Positions 8,926 to 18,706 of a stretch of 64,000 bases of DNA are shown piece after piece (position 1 is the stretch's first letter; each line of letters begins with the position of its first letter). Below the pieces are notes generated by a model. It did not search any database and was not told where the DNA came from. It saw only the letters and a list, made by a program, of their open reading frames with translations. Origin of the DNA: Bacillus sp. FSL H8-0547 (GTDB taxonomy: Bacteria > Bacillota > Bacilli > Bacillales > Bacillaceae); assembly GCA_038002745.1 (NCBI GenBank), contig JBBODD010000001.1:372001-436000 (forward strand), written 5' to 3'. The translations under genes were made by a program, and so were the position numbers.

Positions 8926-10545
8926 TTACTTCTTATCTGCCCATTTCAGTTCAAGGTATCCGACAGGGTGACGGACGATGCCTGATACATCTTCATTTTG
9001 AAGGTACACTTGGTTGTAGAAATGAATTGGAATGATTGGTGCTTCATCAAACAAGATCTTTTCAGCTTTGTAAAGCATTTCAAAGCGTTTTGTTTCATCT
9101 GACTCATTTTTTGAGTCCTTAATAAGCTGATCGTACTCAGCGTTTGTCCAGCCTGTGCGGTTCATGCTGTGGCCAGTCTGGAAGTTCTCAAGGAAGTTCA
9201 CAGGATCTGCATAGTCTGCCAGGAACGAACTGCGTGACAATTGGAATTTCAGTGCTTTTTGGTCTGTTGCAAATACATTTGCTTCAAGATTTGCAAGCTT
9301 CACGTCCACGCCAAGGTTCTCTTTGAACATTTGCTGCAGAGCTTCAGCAATCTTTTTGTGTGTGTCATCTGTGCTGTACGTAAGTGTTACTTCAGGAAGT
9401 GTTTCATAGCCTTCTTCCTTCATGCCTTTTTCTAAAAGGGCCTTCGCCTCAGCTGCGTCAGTTTTAACGAGATCGCCGCTGACTTCACGGAAATCTTTTC
9501 CTGAAGGATCTTTAAAGCCCGGCGATACAAAGCCGTAAGCTGCTGTTTCCTGGTTCTTCGTTACAAAATCAACGATTTGCTTTTGGTCAACAGCCATTGC
9601 GAACGCTTTGCGGATGTTGACATTCTGGAATGGTTCAAGTGTGACATTCATACGGTAGAAATAATCTCCCGCCTGCTCCTCAACATTTGCTTTTCCTTCT
9701 TCAAAAAGTGTATCCGCAAGGTCAGCAGGTACGTCAGACGAATCTAGCTCACCTGTCTGGTAAAGCTGGTATTCTGTGTTTGTATCTTCTACAATTGCCC
9801 AGTGGACGCCGTCAAGCTTCACGTTTTTTGCATCCCAGTACTGATCATTTTTCTTCATGACAAATTCTTTATCATGCTCCCACGACTCAAGCGTGAAAGG
9901 TCCGTTGCTTACAAATGAATCGGCTTCTGCAAACCACTCAGGATTTTCTGTAGCCACTTTCTCGTTGACCGGGAAAAAGGCAGGATTTGCAATAACACTA
10001 AGGAAATAAGCCTGCGGGCTGATTAATGTCACTTCAAATTTTTTCTCGTCAACTGCTTTTACTTTCACATCGTCTGCTGATCCAGTTCCGCTATTATAGG
10101 CTTCTCCGCCTTCAATGAAGTAACCGAGGAAAGCTGCCCCTGATCCAGTTTCAGGATTTAAGAGACGCTTCCAGGCAAAAACGAAATCGTTTGCTGTCAA
10201 ATCGTCGCCATTTGACCATTTGGCGTCTTCGCGAATGTGGAATGTGTATGTTTTGCCATCTTCCGACACATCCCATTTCTCAGCGATTGCCGCTTCAGGC
10301 TCGTGATCTTTGCCAAGACGGGTAAGACCTTCCATAAGGTTGTTCAGCGCATTCCAGGAAACTGCATCAAATCCGATGACCGGATCAAAGGATGTTGGTT
10401 CAGCCCCGTTATTTAAATACAGAATCTTCTCTTCGTCTTTTTCTTTTTTGTCTGTCTCATTTCCTGCACTCTCATTGGCCGTACATGCTGCAAGCACAAA
10501 TACAAGCATGGCCGTCAGGAACATTGCCAACCACTTTTTCATCAT
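8926..10545 (-). CDS. dppE: Dipeptide ABC transporter substrate-binding lipoprotein DppE
   Basis: 539 residues of the SBP_bac_5 family. The N-terminal signal ends in a lipobox (LVFVLAAC), so the mature protein is a diacylglyceryl-Cys lipoprotein on the outer face of the membrane. The family segment ALNNLMEGLTRLGKD follows. It binds dipeptides or murein peptides and delivers them to DppBC. The frame is open farther upstream into dppD, but AGAGGGGG just before the tandem ATG codons at 10545/10542 and the signal peptide fix the start there. Confidence 0.93.
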   Translation of the reverse strand: MMKKWLAMFLTAMLVFVLAACTANESAGNETDKKEKDEEKILYLNNGAEPTSFDPVIGFDAVSWNALNNLMEGLTRLGKDHEPEAAIAEKWDVSEDGKTYTFHIREDAKWSNGDDLTANDFVFAWKRLLNPETGSGAAFLGYFIEGGEAYNSGTGSADDVKVKAVDEKKFEVTLISPQAYFLSVIANPAFFPVNEKVATENPEWFAEADSFVSNGPFTLESWEHDKEFVMKKNDQYWDAKNVKLDGVHWAIVEDTNTEYQLYQTGELDSSDVPADLADTLFEEGKANVEEQAGDYFYRMNVTLEPFQNVNIRKAFAMAVDQKQIVDFVTKNQETAAYGFVSPGFKDPSGKDFREVSGDLVKTDAAEAKALLEKGMKEEGYETLPEVTLTYSTDDTHKKIAEALQQMFKENLGVDVKLANLEANVFATDQKALKFQLSRSSFLADYADPVNFLENFQTGHSMNRTGWTNAEYDQLIKDSKNESDETKRFEMLYKAEKILFDEAPIIPIHFYNQVYLQNEDVSGIVRHPVGYLELKWADKK

Positions 10546-10574
10546 CTTCCCCCTCTTATTGTTTGATTTATATG

Positions 10575-11570
10575 TTATTTCATTGATGCTGCGGCTAAAG
10601 CCCGGCTGTCCTGCAGCCAGCAGTCTACGTGGTGCTCTTTGCTCAGGGCTGACGTATATGGATAGATCCTGTCGCAAACCTCCATCGCATGCTCGCATCT
10701 TGCGGAAAACGGGCATCCCTGCGGAGGCGAAAAGAGATCAGGAGGCGAACCCGCAATCGGGATAAGCTCTTCCCCTTCGATATCAAGTCTCGGTATCGAG
10801 CGGAGAAGTCCTTTTGTGTACGGGTGCTGCGGCTGATAGAAGATTTCTCTTCTTGAGCCTGCCTCCACCACTTTCCCTGCATACATGACCGCCACTCTGT
10901 CCGCGACTTGGGCGACAACTCCCAGGTCATGTGTGATCAGGATAATCGAGACACCTGTTTTTTTCTGAATGTCTCTGAAAAGATCAAGGATCTGGGCCTG
11001 TATGGTGACATCAAGGGCTGTTGTCGGCTCGTCTGCAATCAGTACCTCAGGTTCGCAGACAAGAGCCATCGCAATGACGATCCGCTGTCTCATCCCTCCG
11101 CTGAACTGATGAGGGTATTGCTTCATACGGCTTTCAGGACTTGGTATGCCGACGAGGTTCATCATCTCAAGCGCTTTTTTCTTTGCTTCGCTCTTTGACA
11201 TGCTCTCATGCTGCATGATGCCTTCCATAATTTGATCGCCGATTGTCAGGGTAGGATTCAGTGCTGTCATCGGATCCTGAAAAATCATCGAGATATCAGC
11301 GCCCCTTATTTTCCGGAGGTCTTTTTCCTTCAGCTTTGTCAGATCCTTCCCCTTAAAGAGAATAGAACCTGAGTCAATGCTGCCTGGCGGTTCGGGAATC
11401 AGACGCATAATGCTTTGGGATGTAACGCTTTTTCCGCAGCCTGATTCTCCGACGATGGCAAGAGTCTCTCCTTTGCGGAGGTCAAATGTTACTCCGCGGA
11501 CAGCTTTTACAGTGCCTCCATACGTCTGAAACGAAACATGGAGATCATTTACTTCAAGTACTTTCGTCAT
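10575..11570 (-). CDS. dppD: Dipeptide ABC transporter ATP-binding protein DppD
   Basis: 331 residues. Walker A is GESGCGKS, the Q loop is MIFQDPMTALNP, the signature is FSGGMRQRIVIAMAL, Walker B is VLIADEPTTALD, and the switch His is in ITHDLG. The C-terminal Cys-rich oligopeptide tail (CPFSARCEHAMEVC) is present. It is the first of two ATPases of the Dpp system; the second, ykfD, is at the far end of the operon. It starts five bases after dppC. Confidence 0.94.
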   Translation of the reverse strand: MTKVLEVNDLHVSFQTYGGTVKAVRGVTFDLRKGETLAIVGESGCGKSVTSQSIMRLIPEPPGSIDSGSILFKGKDLTKLKEKDLRKIRGADISMIFQDPMTALNPTLTIGDQIMEGIMQHESMSKSEAKKKALEMMNLVGIPSPESRMKQYPHQFSGGMRQRIVIAMALVCEPEVLIADEPTTALDVTIQAQILDLFRDIQKKTGVSIILITHDLGVVAQVADRVAVMYAGKVVEAGSRREIFYQPQHPYTKGLLRSIPRLDIEGEELIPIAGSPPDLFSPPQGCPFSARCEHAMEVCDRIYPYTSALSKEHHVDCWLQDSRALAAASMK

Positions 11571-11574
11571 GCTG

Positions 11575-12528
11575 CTACCTCCTTAGCTTTGGATCAAGCG
11601 CATCCTGCAGTCCGTCTCCAAGCACGTTAAACGCAAACATCGTCAGGGAGATGCACAGGGCAGGAAAAAAGAGGCGCCACCAATGTCCAGTTAGAATTGT
11701 CGAGAGGGCATCACTTGCCATAACGCCCCAGCTCGCAAACGGAGCCTGAATACCGAGACCGAGAAAGCTTAGAAATGCTTCTGCGAAAATGGCAGACGGG
11801 ACAGTAAGCGTGATTTGCACGATGATTGGACCCATCGTATTCGGAAGCAGGTTTTTCCTGATGATTCTGCTTGTTTTCGTGCCGAATGATTTTGAAGCAT
11901 GCACAAATTCATAGTTTTTGATCTGCAGGACCTGTCCACGCACGATTCGTGCCATGCCGATCCATCCGGTCACTGTTAGTGCAACAATGATGGTGAAAAG
12001 ACCGGGTCCCATCACAACCATCAAAAGAATGACGACAAGAAGGTACGGAAGCCCGTATAAAACTTCGACCACGCGCATCATATAATGATCTGTCTTTCCG
12101 CCTTTGTAGCCGGCAATCCCGCCGTACAGAACTCCGATTGCAAAATCAATCAGAGCAGCAATGGCCGCTACAAACAGGGAGATTCTTGCCCCGTACCACG
12201 TTCTTGTAAACACATCGCGGCCAAGCTCGTCTGTACCGAACCAGTATTTCGCAGACGGCGGCAGGTTTTGATCTGTCAGCACCTGGGTTCTGACGGAGTG
12301 AGGTGAAATCAATGGGCCGAAAATGGCCATTAACGTTATAAAAATCAAAAAGATGAGGCCTGTCATAGCCAGTTTATTTTTCCGGAGCCTTCTCCAGGCA
12401 TCGTGCCAGTAGGAGAGACTAGGTCTTACAACCGCTTCTGCTGCTTTGCTGTCTTTGCCTTTAGGGGCAAACCATGCATCAGGAATATCCCGGGACAGGT
12501 GCGGATCTTGCTGTTTGTTCAGTTCCAT
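11575..12528 (-). CDS. dppC: Dipeptide ABC transporter permease DppC
   Basis: 317 residues with an N-terminal cytoplasmic tail, then about six membrane helices. The first is LAMTGLIFLIFITLMAIFG, and the family motif FGTDELGRDVFTR follows. The EAA loop is in the EAFLSFLGLG region. It forms the channel with DppB. Its start codon touches the stop of dppB (12528), consistent with coupled translation. Confidence 0.94.
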   Translation of the reverse strand: MELNKQQDPHLSRDIPDAWFAPKGKDSKAAEAVVRPSLSYWHDAWRRLRKNKLAMTGLIFLIFITLMAIFGPLISPHSVRTQVLTDQNLPPSAKYWFGTDELGRDVFTRTWYGARISLFVAAIAALIDFAIGVLYGGIAGYKGGKTDHYMMRVVEVLYGLPYLLVVILLMVVMGPGLFTIIVALTVTGWIGMARIVRGQVLQIKNYEFVHASKSFGTKTSRIIRKNLLPNTMGPIIVQITLTVPSAIFAEAFLSFLGLGIQAPFASWGVMASDALSTILTGHWWRLFFPALCISLTMFAFNVLGDGLQDALDPKLRR

Positions 12529-13460
12529 TATCGTCCCCCCCGTTTTGCCACTTGAATTCTCGGATCAAGAATTCCGTACGCTATGTCTACTAAAAACAGC
12601 ATCACGATTAAGATGGTGCTGTAAAAGACTGTCGTTCCCATAATGACGGGATAGTCTCTCGTGCCGATGCTTTCAATGAAATATTTTCCCATACCCGGTA
12701 TTGCAAAGATTTTTTCGATGACGAATGTTCCTGTCAAAATACTTGCTGCGAGCGTTCCAAGGACAGTCACAACCGGCAAAAGAGCATTTCTCAAGGCATG
12801 CTTGAAAACGATTTTGACTGGAGAAAGTCCTTTGGCCCGCGCTGTTCTTATGTAGTCCTGAGTAAGCACTTCAAGCATGCTTGAGCGCGTCAGACGGGCA
12901 ATAATCGCCATTGGCCCAGTTGCAAGCGCAAGGGTCGGCAAAATCATATGCAGCGGGCTTGACCACGTAGCAGCAGGTAGGATGTTCCAGTTAACCGCAA
13001 AGTTTTGAATAAGCAGTGTGGCCATAATGAAGTTTGGAACAGAAATTCCAAGCACCGCTATGGTCATGGCAAGATAATCAATAAATCCGTTATGCCGCAA
13101 TGCAGCAATCACGCCAAGAGCAATTCCTGAAAAAACGGCAACTGTCAAGGTGACAATTCCAAGCTCAAACGACACCGGAAATCCTCGGCCGAGAAGCTCG
13201 TTAACCGTCTGTGACGACTTTTTGATTGAAGGGCCAAAATCAAATGTGACAAGCGACTTCATGTACATCGCATATTGAACCGGCAGCGGCTCATCCAGGT
13301 GATAAAAAGCTTCAAGATTACGCTGGACAGCTTCGCTCGTGCCTCTCTCTTCGTTAAAAGGAGAACCCGGGATTGTATGCATCAGAACAAATGTAAGAGT
13401 AATAATCAGCCAGATTGTCAAAACCATAGAAATCAGGCGTTTTACAAAGTATGTATTCAT
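12528..13460 (-). CDS. dppB: Dipeptide ABC transporter permease DppB
   Basis: 310 residues with six predicted membrane helices. It begins YFVKRLISMVLTIWLIITLTF, the usual DppB/OppB N-terminus, with a large outer loop carrying the LDEPLPVQY motif and a C-terminal EAA-type region (ARAKGLSP). It partners DppC. The gene follows dppA by 13 bases. Confidence 0.94.
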   Translation of the reverse strand: MNTYFVKRLISMVLTIWLIITLTFVLMHTIPGSPFNEERGTSEAVQRNLEAFYHLDEPLPVQYAMYMKSLVTFDFGPSIKKSSQTVNELLGRGFPVSFELGIVTLTVAVFSGIALGVIAALRHNGFIDYLAMTIAVLGISVPNFIMATLLIQNFAVNWNILPAATWSSPLHMILPTLALATGPMAIIARLTRSSMLEVLTQDYIRTARAKGLSPVKIVFKHALRNALLPVVTVLGTLAASILTGTFVIEKIFAIPGMGKYFIESIGTRDYPVIMGTTVFYSTILIVMLFLVDIAYGILDPRIQVAKRGGR

Positions 13461-13473
13461 GCTATCCCACTTC

Positions 13474-14298
13474 CTAACAGAATGTCGTTCTCATAGCCAG
13501 TTCCGTCATCACAAGCATTGCGCGGTAGGCTTCCAGGATGTCCCTGGCCTGGAACGTGACAATCGTGGTGTTTTCTTTATGCTCTGTTCCCGGCATGAGC
13601 GCTGCCCATTCAGCCTGTCCATAATTGGCAAATTCAATGGCCATGAGGGGACGGTCTGGAGGAGTGAGCGGTTTTACATGTTCTCTATTCTTAATGGCAA
13701 GTGCCGTCTTCTCTTTTAACAGCTCCTGTGCTCTTTGAGGAGTAAGTGATTTAACAACTGATCGTGAAATCGTCTCCTTTACAATTGCGGTTGTGACGTT
13801 CGGAATAAGAGCCTCCGCTTCCATAGCTGCCTGGTCATCTCCTGCAACCATGATGACCGGAACTCCGTGATAGCCTGCAACATAGGCGTTAAATCCCAGT
13901 TCACCGACGGCCACATCATTGATCCAGATTTCTCTCACACCGAAAATCATCGTATGGGACATAACCCCTTTTTTTGAAGCACGTGCATGATAACCCGTGA
14001 AAACAGCTCCCCTGAAACTGCCGTCGAGCCCCTGAACCATACTGTACGGCTTTACATCACCCGTGATCAGCTGTGTATCGGGGTGCAGGTCTTCAATCAG
14101 GAGGTTGTTCATTTTCGAATGGCTGTCATTGACCACGACTTCATTTGCCCCCGATTCAAAAGCCGCTTCTATTACCGCATTCGCTTCCCCTGTCATGATT
14201 TTTCGGCCTCTTTCATAATTGAGCTTAGATGAATTCACATGTGTCTCATCAGCGAGTCCAGTGATTCCTTCCATGTCAACTGAGACATATACCTTCAC
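13474..14298 (-). CDS. dppA: D-aminopeptidase DppA (zinc, self-compartmentalising)
   Basis: 274 residues of the M55 family. The N-terminal metal motif SVDMEGITG supplies Asp8 and Glu10; further zinc and active-site histidines lie in VVNDSHSKMNN and in GYHARASKKGVMSHTM. It releases N-terminal D-residues such as D-Ala from peptides, fitting the murein-peptide theme of the operon. The start is GTG at 14298 with GGAGG seven bases upstream. It is the first gene after the CodY-overlapped promoter. Confidence 0.94.
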   Translation of the reverse strand: MKVYVSVDMEGITGLADETHVNSSKLNYERGRKIMTGEANAVIEAAFESGANEVVVNDSHSKMNNLLIEDLHPDTQLITGDVKPYSMVQGLDGSFRGAVFTGYHARASKKGVMSHTMIFGVREIWINDVAVGELGFNAYVAGYHGVPVIMVAGDDQAAMEAEALIPNVTTAIVKETISRSVVKSLTPQRAQELLKEKTALAIKNREHVKPLTPPDRPLMAIEFANYGQAEWAALMPGTEHKENTTIVTFQARDILEAYRAMLVMTELAMRTTFC

Positions 14299-14323
14299 CT
14301 GTATTCCTCCTGTTTTTATTTCT

Positions 14324-14338
14324 AATTTTCTTAAAATT
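14324..14338. promoter_or_regulatory. CodY box in the dpp-ykf promoter
   Basis: AATTTTCTTAAAATT matches the CodY consensus AATTTTCWGAAAATT at 14 of 15 positions. It overlaps the end of the -10 element and the likely start point, a repressing position. The dpp operon of B. subtilis is a classic CodY target, so amino-acid and GTP-responsive repression is expected. Confidence 0.85.
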
Positions 14339-14364
14339 ATAAATTATAAATCATTACTTTACAA
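14336..14364 (-). promoter_or_regulatory. Sigma-A promoter of the dpp-ykf operon
   Basis: On the minus strand -35 TTGTAA (14364-14359) is followed by a 17-base spacer and a perfect -10 TATAAT (14341-14336), about 38 bases before the dppA start. Confidence 0.82.
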
Positions 14365-14540
14365 TAACATTTACATAAACATGCAGAATAACGAATGAAA
14401 TTCCTTCTTCTCCCATGATTCATAAGACCTAATATATTCCATATCCCCTGAAAGCAAACGTGCATACCATCCTATCTCGCTTGCCTTTTGATAGAGTAAA
14501 AGAATGAGTTTATGCGCTGTTTCAAAAAACAATAATGTTC

Positions 14541-14583
14541 AAAAAAAGAGAAAGAATCCTTGATAACAAAGGAACTCTTTCTC
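14541..14583 (-). terminator. Terminator of the beta-oxidation operon
   Basis: The stem GAGAAAG/CTTTCTC continues through an inner TCCTT/AAGGA pairing, with seven T on the minus strand. It is the first good terminator after the last gene of the operon (stop at 14731). Confidence 0.8.
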
Positions 14584-14613
14584 TTTCCCGCAGAAGGAAT
14601 ATCCATTTTAAAG

Positions 14614-14688
14614 ATGACTGTTTTCCTTTTTCCCATCCGCATACTTTGGATTGTCAGTCTATTGTTTCGGCAGCCGAAAAACAGTCAT
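14614..14688. repeat. 11-bp perfect inverted repeat enclosing a second hairpin
   Basis: ATGACTGTTTT (14614-14624) and AAAACAGTCAT (14678-14688) are exact reverse complements. Between them, near the right arm, is TTTCGGCAGCCGAAA. It lies in the 3' untranslated stretch between the thioesterase stop and the terminator, so the operon mRNA may carry a structured tail. The rest of the 14365-14730 gap shows no gene. Confidence 0.6.
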
Positions 14689-14730
14689 TTAGACTCCCTG
14701 TCTTTTTTCATGTGCATAAATTTCGTCTGC

Positions 14731-15150
14731 CTAATCATTTTCCCCTTCTCTTATCAGCTTGAACGTTCCGGAGCCTTTTGCAAGCAGCTTCCCCTCTGAA
14801 TCTCTTATTTCACCTTCCATAAAAGCCGTCTTATATCCCAGCTGAAGAATCTTTCCTTCCGCATAGATTTCTCCTTCCGTGCTCGGTGCAAGGTACTGGA
14901 TGCTGGAATTCATGGTTGCACACCTTGTTTTCGACACAGACCTGAGGAGCATGCCCTGTACATAGTCAAGCATGGTGGCATGTACGCCTCCGTGCAGTGT
15001 GCCGTTTGCATTCAGGACATACTCTTTCATCTCAAGCTTGATTTTCACTTCATTTTCCTCAAAGTGCACGATGTCGATTCCCATGTGCTGAAAAAAAGGA
15101 CTTTCCTCAAAGCTCCGCCTTATTTCTTTCACGTCCATTGCCGTTGCCAT
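14731..15150 (-). CDS. Hotdog-fold acyl-CoA thioesterase (PaaI family), last gene of the beta-oxidation operon
   Basis: 139 residues of the 4HBT/PaaI family, with the characteristic helix motif NGTLHGGVHATMLD followed by an active-site acidic residue. PaaI-type enzymes hydrolyse aryl- or acyl-CoA esters and can release CoA trapped in dead-end intermediates. The ATG at 15150 is preceded by AGAAGGGGGGG. It follows the enoyl-CoA hydratase by 16 bases, so it is co-transcribed. Confidence 0.85.
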   Translation of the reverse strand: MATAMDVKEIRRSFEESPFFQHMGIDIVHFEENEVKIKLEMKEYVLNANGTLHGGVHATMLDYVQGMLLRSVSKTRCATMNSSIQYLAPSTEGEIYAEGKILQLGYKTAFMEGEIRDSEGKLLAKGSGTFKLIREGEND

Positions 15151-15166
15151 AAAACGTCCCCCCCTT

Positions 15167-15949
15167 CTACATTGACGTAAACTGCGGCTTCCGTTTTTCT
15201 AAAAAAGCTGCCGTTCCTTCATTTTTATCCTCTGTGGAAAACAGAACGGCCTGGGCGAGCTTCTCAATCAGGAGACCCGTTCTCTGATCAGCGTCAAAGC
15301 CCGCATGCACGGCAAGTTTGGCAAGCTTCACAGCAAGCGGCCCTTTCGATAGAATCTCCTTTGCCGCTTCTTCTGTTTGCGCCTGCAGCTGTCCGTTTCC
15401 TGCAACCTCAGACACTAAGCCTATGCGATAGGCTTCAGTTGCATCAATGATCTTCCCTCTCAGAATCATGTTCATCGCTGGGCCTTTTCCTATCAGTCTT
15501 GCAAGCCGCTGGGTTCCTCCCGCACTTGGGATAATGGACAGATTCAGTTCCGGCAGGCCGAACTTCGCATGTTCAGAAGCAATGCGGATGTCACAGGCCA
15601 TAGCAAGCTCGCAGCCTCCTCCTAATGCAAACCCATTGACCATGGCAATCGTCGGCTTTTCATATGACTCTATGTAGTCGTATACCTGCTGCATGCCTCC
15701 AGGATTAAAGACATCCAGGGCAGTCCGCGTTTTCAGCTGGCCAATATCAGCTCCTGCAGCAAATGATTTTTCGCCGCTTCCTGTAAAGATGACGCAGCCT
15801 GTTTCATCGTCTTTTGCCAGTTCCTGAAGAGCTTCGGTCATTTCATCAAGCGTTTCTTTGTTTAATGCATTCCTGCGCTCAGGACGGTTAATAATCAAAT
15901 AGGCAAGGTTCCCCGATTTTTTAACTTCAATATTTGCAAAAGCATTCAT
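15167..15949 (-). CDS. Enoyl-CoA hydratase/isomerase
   Basis: 260 residues of the crotonase family. The CoA-binding segment is FAAGADIGQL and the oxyanion/active-site segment is NGFALGGGCELAMACD. The PELNLSIIPSAGGTQRL segment supplies the second catalytic Glu region, as in true hydratases. It adds water to 2-enoyl-CoA in beta-oxidation. The start overlaps the end of the upstream hotdog gene, with AAGGGG before the ATG. Confidence 0.9.
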   Translation of the reverse strand: MNAFANIEVKKSGNLAYLIINRPERRNALNKETLDEMTEALQELAKDDETGCVIFTGSGEKSFAAGADIGQLKTRTALDVFNPGGMQQVYDYIESYEKPTIAMVNGFALGGGCELAMACDIRIASEHAKFGLPELNLSIIPSAGGTQRLARLIGKGPAMNMILRGKIIDATEAYRIGLVSEVAGNGQLQAQTEEAAKEILSKGPLAVKLAKLAVHAGFDADQRTGLLIEKLAQAVLFSTEDKNEGTAAFLEKRKPQFTSM

Positions 15950-15953
15950 CGTT

Positions 15954-16343
15954 TCAGCCCCTTTTTTTCAGTAATTTAAAATCTCCGTGGCCAATTGCTG
16001 CCAATGTCTGATCTGATCTGTATACCCAGCCTTCTGCAGACGACATCCCGTCCCTGGAGCAAATAACCTTAGCTGTACAGGTAAAAAAAGGAGAAGGTGA
16101 CGGGTCTAGAATCAATGTACTCAAAACGATTGTTGCAGTCGGAGCTGCTCCTGCCTGTGATGCTGCCGTCCCCATGGCAATATCAAGCAGTGTGTAAAAC
16201 ACACCGGTCCCAACCGTTTCATCATCAAGCAAATGCTCCCTGCTCGTTTCAACTGAAACAACAACAGCATCCCCTTGATCCTCTTCTCTTTTCATCGATA
16301 GATGGCTGAAAAACGAGGAATGCACCATGTCCGGAGCTTTCAT
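15954..16343 (-). CDS. Second hotdog-fold thioesterase-like protein
   Basis: 129 residues with a hotdog core: the helix TGVFYTLLDIAMGTAAS followed by beta strands (ATIVLSTLILDP). It lacks the usual HGG motif of PaaI enzymes, having VGTGVFYTLLD there, so its activity is less certain. The ATG at 16343 follows the thiolase TAA with no gap. It may be a thioesterase or a MaoC-like/structural hotdog protein tailored to the operon's substrate. Confidence 0.7.
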   Translation of the reverse strand: MKAPDMVHSSFFSHLSMKREEDQGDAVVVSVETSREHLLDDETVGTGVFYTLLDIAMGTAASQAGAAPTATIVLSTLILDPSPSPFFTCTAKVICSRDGMSSAEGWVYRSDQTLAAIGHGDFKLLKKRG

Positions 16344-17525
16344 TTATACGAGCTCCAGCATCAGTGCCATACCCTGTCCGCCGCCGATGCAGAGAGTTGA
16401 AATGCCGGTCTTTTTGCCGGACCGCTTCATTTCATGCAGCAGAGAGACCGTTATTCTTGCACCTGTAGCCCCAAGCGGATGTCCGAGTGCAATCGCTCCG
16501 CCGTTTACGTTTACTTTCGAAGAATCGAGTCCAAGTTCTCTTATGACGGCCAGAGCCTGGGAAGCAAAGGCTTCGTTCACTTCGAATAAATCGATGTCTT
16601 CTATGGATTTTCCCGTTCTCTCGAGCAGTTTTCTTACGGCCGGAACGGGTCCGATCCCCATAATTTCCGGGGAAACGCCAGCTGCTGCCCAATCCGTGAT
16701 TCTTGCCATCGCCGTAATACCAAGCTCTTTTGCTTTACTCTCTTTCATCAGAACAACGGCTGCAGCCCCGTCATTTCTTCCGCACGCATTTCCTGCTGTC
16801 ACAGTTCCTGATTTGCGGAAAGCGGGCTTTAGCTGTGACAGTTTTTCATAGGTTGATTCCGGACGGGGGTGCTCATCTGTATTGAATAAAACCGAGCCTT
16901 TTTTATTCGGCACTTCAACAGGTACGATTTCCTCTTCAAAAACCTTTTGATTAACGGCTTCCGCTGTTCTCCGCTGGCTTTCAATTGCGAAAGCATCCTG
17001 ATCTTCCCTTGAAACGCCATACTTTTCTGCTACATTTTCAGCTGTTATTCCCATTCCGAGGTGCTCACCGTATATTTCTCTAGGCTGCTGCCCATTCTCT
17101 TTGTTTGAATCTACAAGAACAGCAGTATCTCCTCCAAAGCGTGATCCTCTCAAATAAATGGGAGCCTGGCTCATGTTTTCGGTACCGCCGGCAACGACAA
17201 CTTCGGCCTGCCCTGACATGATCTGCTGGACTCCTGATGCGATGGCCTGCATGCCGGATGCACAGAGGCGGTTGATGGAAAAGGCGGGTGAAGATTCAGG
17301 AATTCCCGCACGGAGCGCTGCCACCCTGGCAACATTTGATGCCATAGTCGTTTGTCTCACTTCTCCTAAAATGACTTCATCAACCTGTTCCGGCGTTATA
17401 CCCGCGCGGACAATCGATTCCTGAATGACCCTGGTCGCGAGCACGCTTGCCTCTACGTCCTTCAAAGTCCCTCCATACCGTCCAATCGCTGTCCGGACAG
17501 CACTTGCAATAATAATCGGATCCAT
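16344..17525 (-). CDS. Acetyl-CoA C-acyltransferase (thiolase)
   Basis: 393 residues, the usual thiolase length. The nucleophile Cys88 sits in [11 protein letters not shown], the NEAFA motif and the [16 protein letters not shown] His motif follow, and the second Cys is in CIGGGQGMA. It cleaves 3-ketoacyl-CoA to acetyl-CoA. A GTG at 17534 is possible, but the ATG at 17525 has GGTGAGG three bases before it and gives the standard N-terminus [15 protein letters not shown]. Confidence 0.92.
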   Translation of the reverse strand: MDPIIIASAVRTAIGRYGGTLKDVEASVLATRVIQESIVRAGITPEQVDEVILGEVRQTTMASNVARVAALRAGIPESSPAFSINRLCASGMQAIASGVQQIMSGQAEVVVAGGTENMSQAPIYLRGSRFGGDTAVLVDSNKENGQQPREIYGEHLGMGITAENVAEKYGVSREDQDAFAIESQRRTAEAVNQKVFEEEIVPVEVPNKKGSVLFNTDEHPRPESTYEKLSQLKPAFRKSGTVTAGNACGRNDGAAAVVLMKESKAKELGITAMARITDWAAAGVSPEIMGIGPVPAVRKLLERTGKSIEDIDLFEVNEAFASQALAVIRELGLDSSKVNVNGGAIALGHPLGATGARITVSLLHEMKRSGKKTGISTLCIGGGQGMALMLELV

Positions 17526-17545
17526 ACCCCTCACCCTTTCAATTG

Positions 17546-18694
17546 TTACTGATACTGCTTTTTCAGCTGGCCTGCAATGATGTTCTTCTGGATCTCGGAC
17601 GTGCCTTCATAAATCCTTGTGATTCTTGCATCACGGAAAAAACGTTCAATCGGATAATCCGCAATGTATCCGATTCCGCCGTGCACCTGAACCGCCTTGT
17701 CAGCAATTCTGTTGTACACCTCTGATCCAAACAGCTTCAGCATGGCTGCTTCTTTAATGACCTTCATGCCTTCATCAACCATCCAGGCGACCCTGTAAGT
17801 AAAAGAACGCAAAGCTTCAATTTCCATGGCCATCTCCGCAATCATGTGAGAAACGGCCTGATGCTCAAAGATCGGGACATCAAATTGCACCCTGTCCTTT
17901 GCATAAAGCATGGAAAGGTCGAGCAATTTTTGACATGAACCAAGGTTTCTCGCAGCAAGGCCCGCTCTTCCATTGGCAAGAATTTTCAGGGCATTCACAT
18001 ACCCCTGTCCTTCCTCGCCCAGCACATTTTCAGCAGGAACCTCACAATCCTCCATGATGATTTCAGCCGAATGTGACCCGCGAAGACCCATTTTCTTTTC
18101 AACAGCCCCTACTTGAAAGCCGGGGAAATCTTTTTCCACAATAAAGGAGGTGATTCCCTTCGGCCCTTTTGCAGGATCCGTAACAGCCATTACAGTGAAA
18201 ACACCAGCTTCCGTGGCATTTGTAATGTAATGCTTCGTCCCGTTCAGGATGTATTTATCGCCTCTTTTTACAGCTGTTGTTTTCAGGTTTGTCGCATTGG
18301 ATCCGGCGCTCGGCTCGGTCAGTGCAAACGCCCCGATCTGCTCTCCGGCTGCCATTTTGGGGAGATATCTTTGTTTTTGCTCTTCATTTCCCATCTCCAC
18401 AATTCCAACGGTGCCGATTCCTGTATGAGCGCCAATCAGAGTGGTGTAACCGTTATGTGTAGCGCCGATCTCTTCGTACAGGGCACACTTTCCAACCATA
18501 CCAATGCCGAGGCCGCCGTATTCTTCCGGAATACTTAATCCAAATAAGCCGAGTTCTTTTGACATGGCAATGATCCGTTCAGGGATCGCATTTGATTCTT
18601 CAATTTCCATCGCAGCAGCTTCAACCTCTGTTTGAACAAAGTCCCGGACACCCCGCTTTAACAGCTGAATATCCTCATCCAATTGAAAATTCAT
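17546..18694 (-). CDS. Acyl-CoA dehydrogenase (operon copy 2)
   Basis: 382 residues. FAD/substrate motifs are [12 protein letters not shown] and the [10 protein letters not shown] loop, and the catalytic Glu lies in [14 protein letters not shown], typical of short/medium-chain acyl-CoA dehydrogenases. It introduces the trans-2 double bond and passes electrons to ETF; no etf genes are in the window. ATG at 18694 is chosen over 18700 because AGGAGG then stands eight bases away. Confidence 0.92.
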   Translation of the reverse strand: MNFQLDEDIQLLKRGVRDFVQTEVEAAAMEIEESNAIPERIIAMSKELGLFGLSIPEEYGGLGIGMVGKCALYEEIGATHNGYTTLIGAHTGIGTVGIVEMGNEEQKQRYLPKMAAGEQIGAFALTEPSAGSNATNLKTTAVKRGDKYILNGTKHYITNATEAGVFTVMAVTDPAKGPKGITSFIVEKDFPGFQVGAVEKKMGLRGSHSAEIIMEDCEVPAENVLGEEGQGYVNALKILANGRAGLAARNLGSCQKLLDLSMLYAKDRVQFDVPIFEHQAVSHMIAEMAMEIEALRSFTYRVAWMVDEGMKVIKEAAMLKLFGSEVYNRIADKAVQVHGGIGYIADYPIERFFRDARITRIYEGTSEIQKNIIAGQLKKQYQ

Positions 18695-18706
18695 ATGCAT
18701 GGCCTC

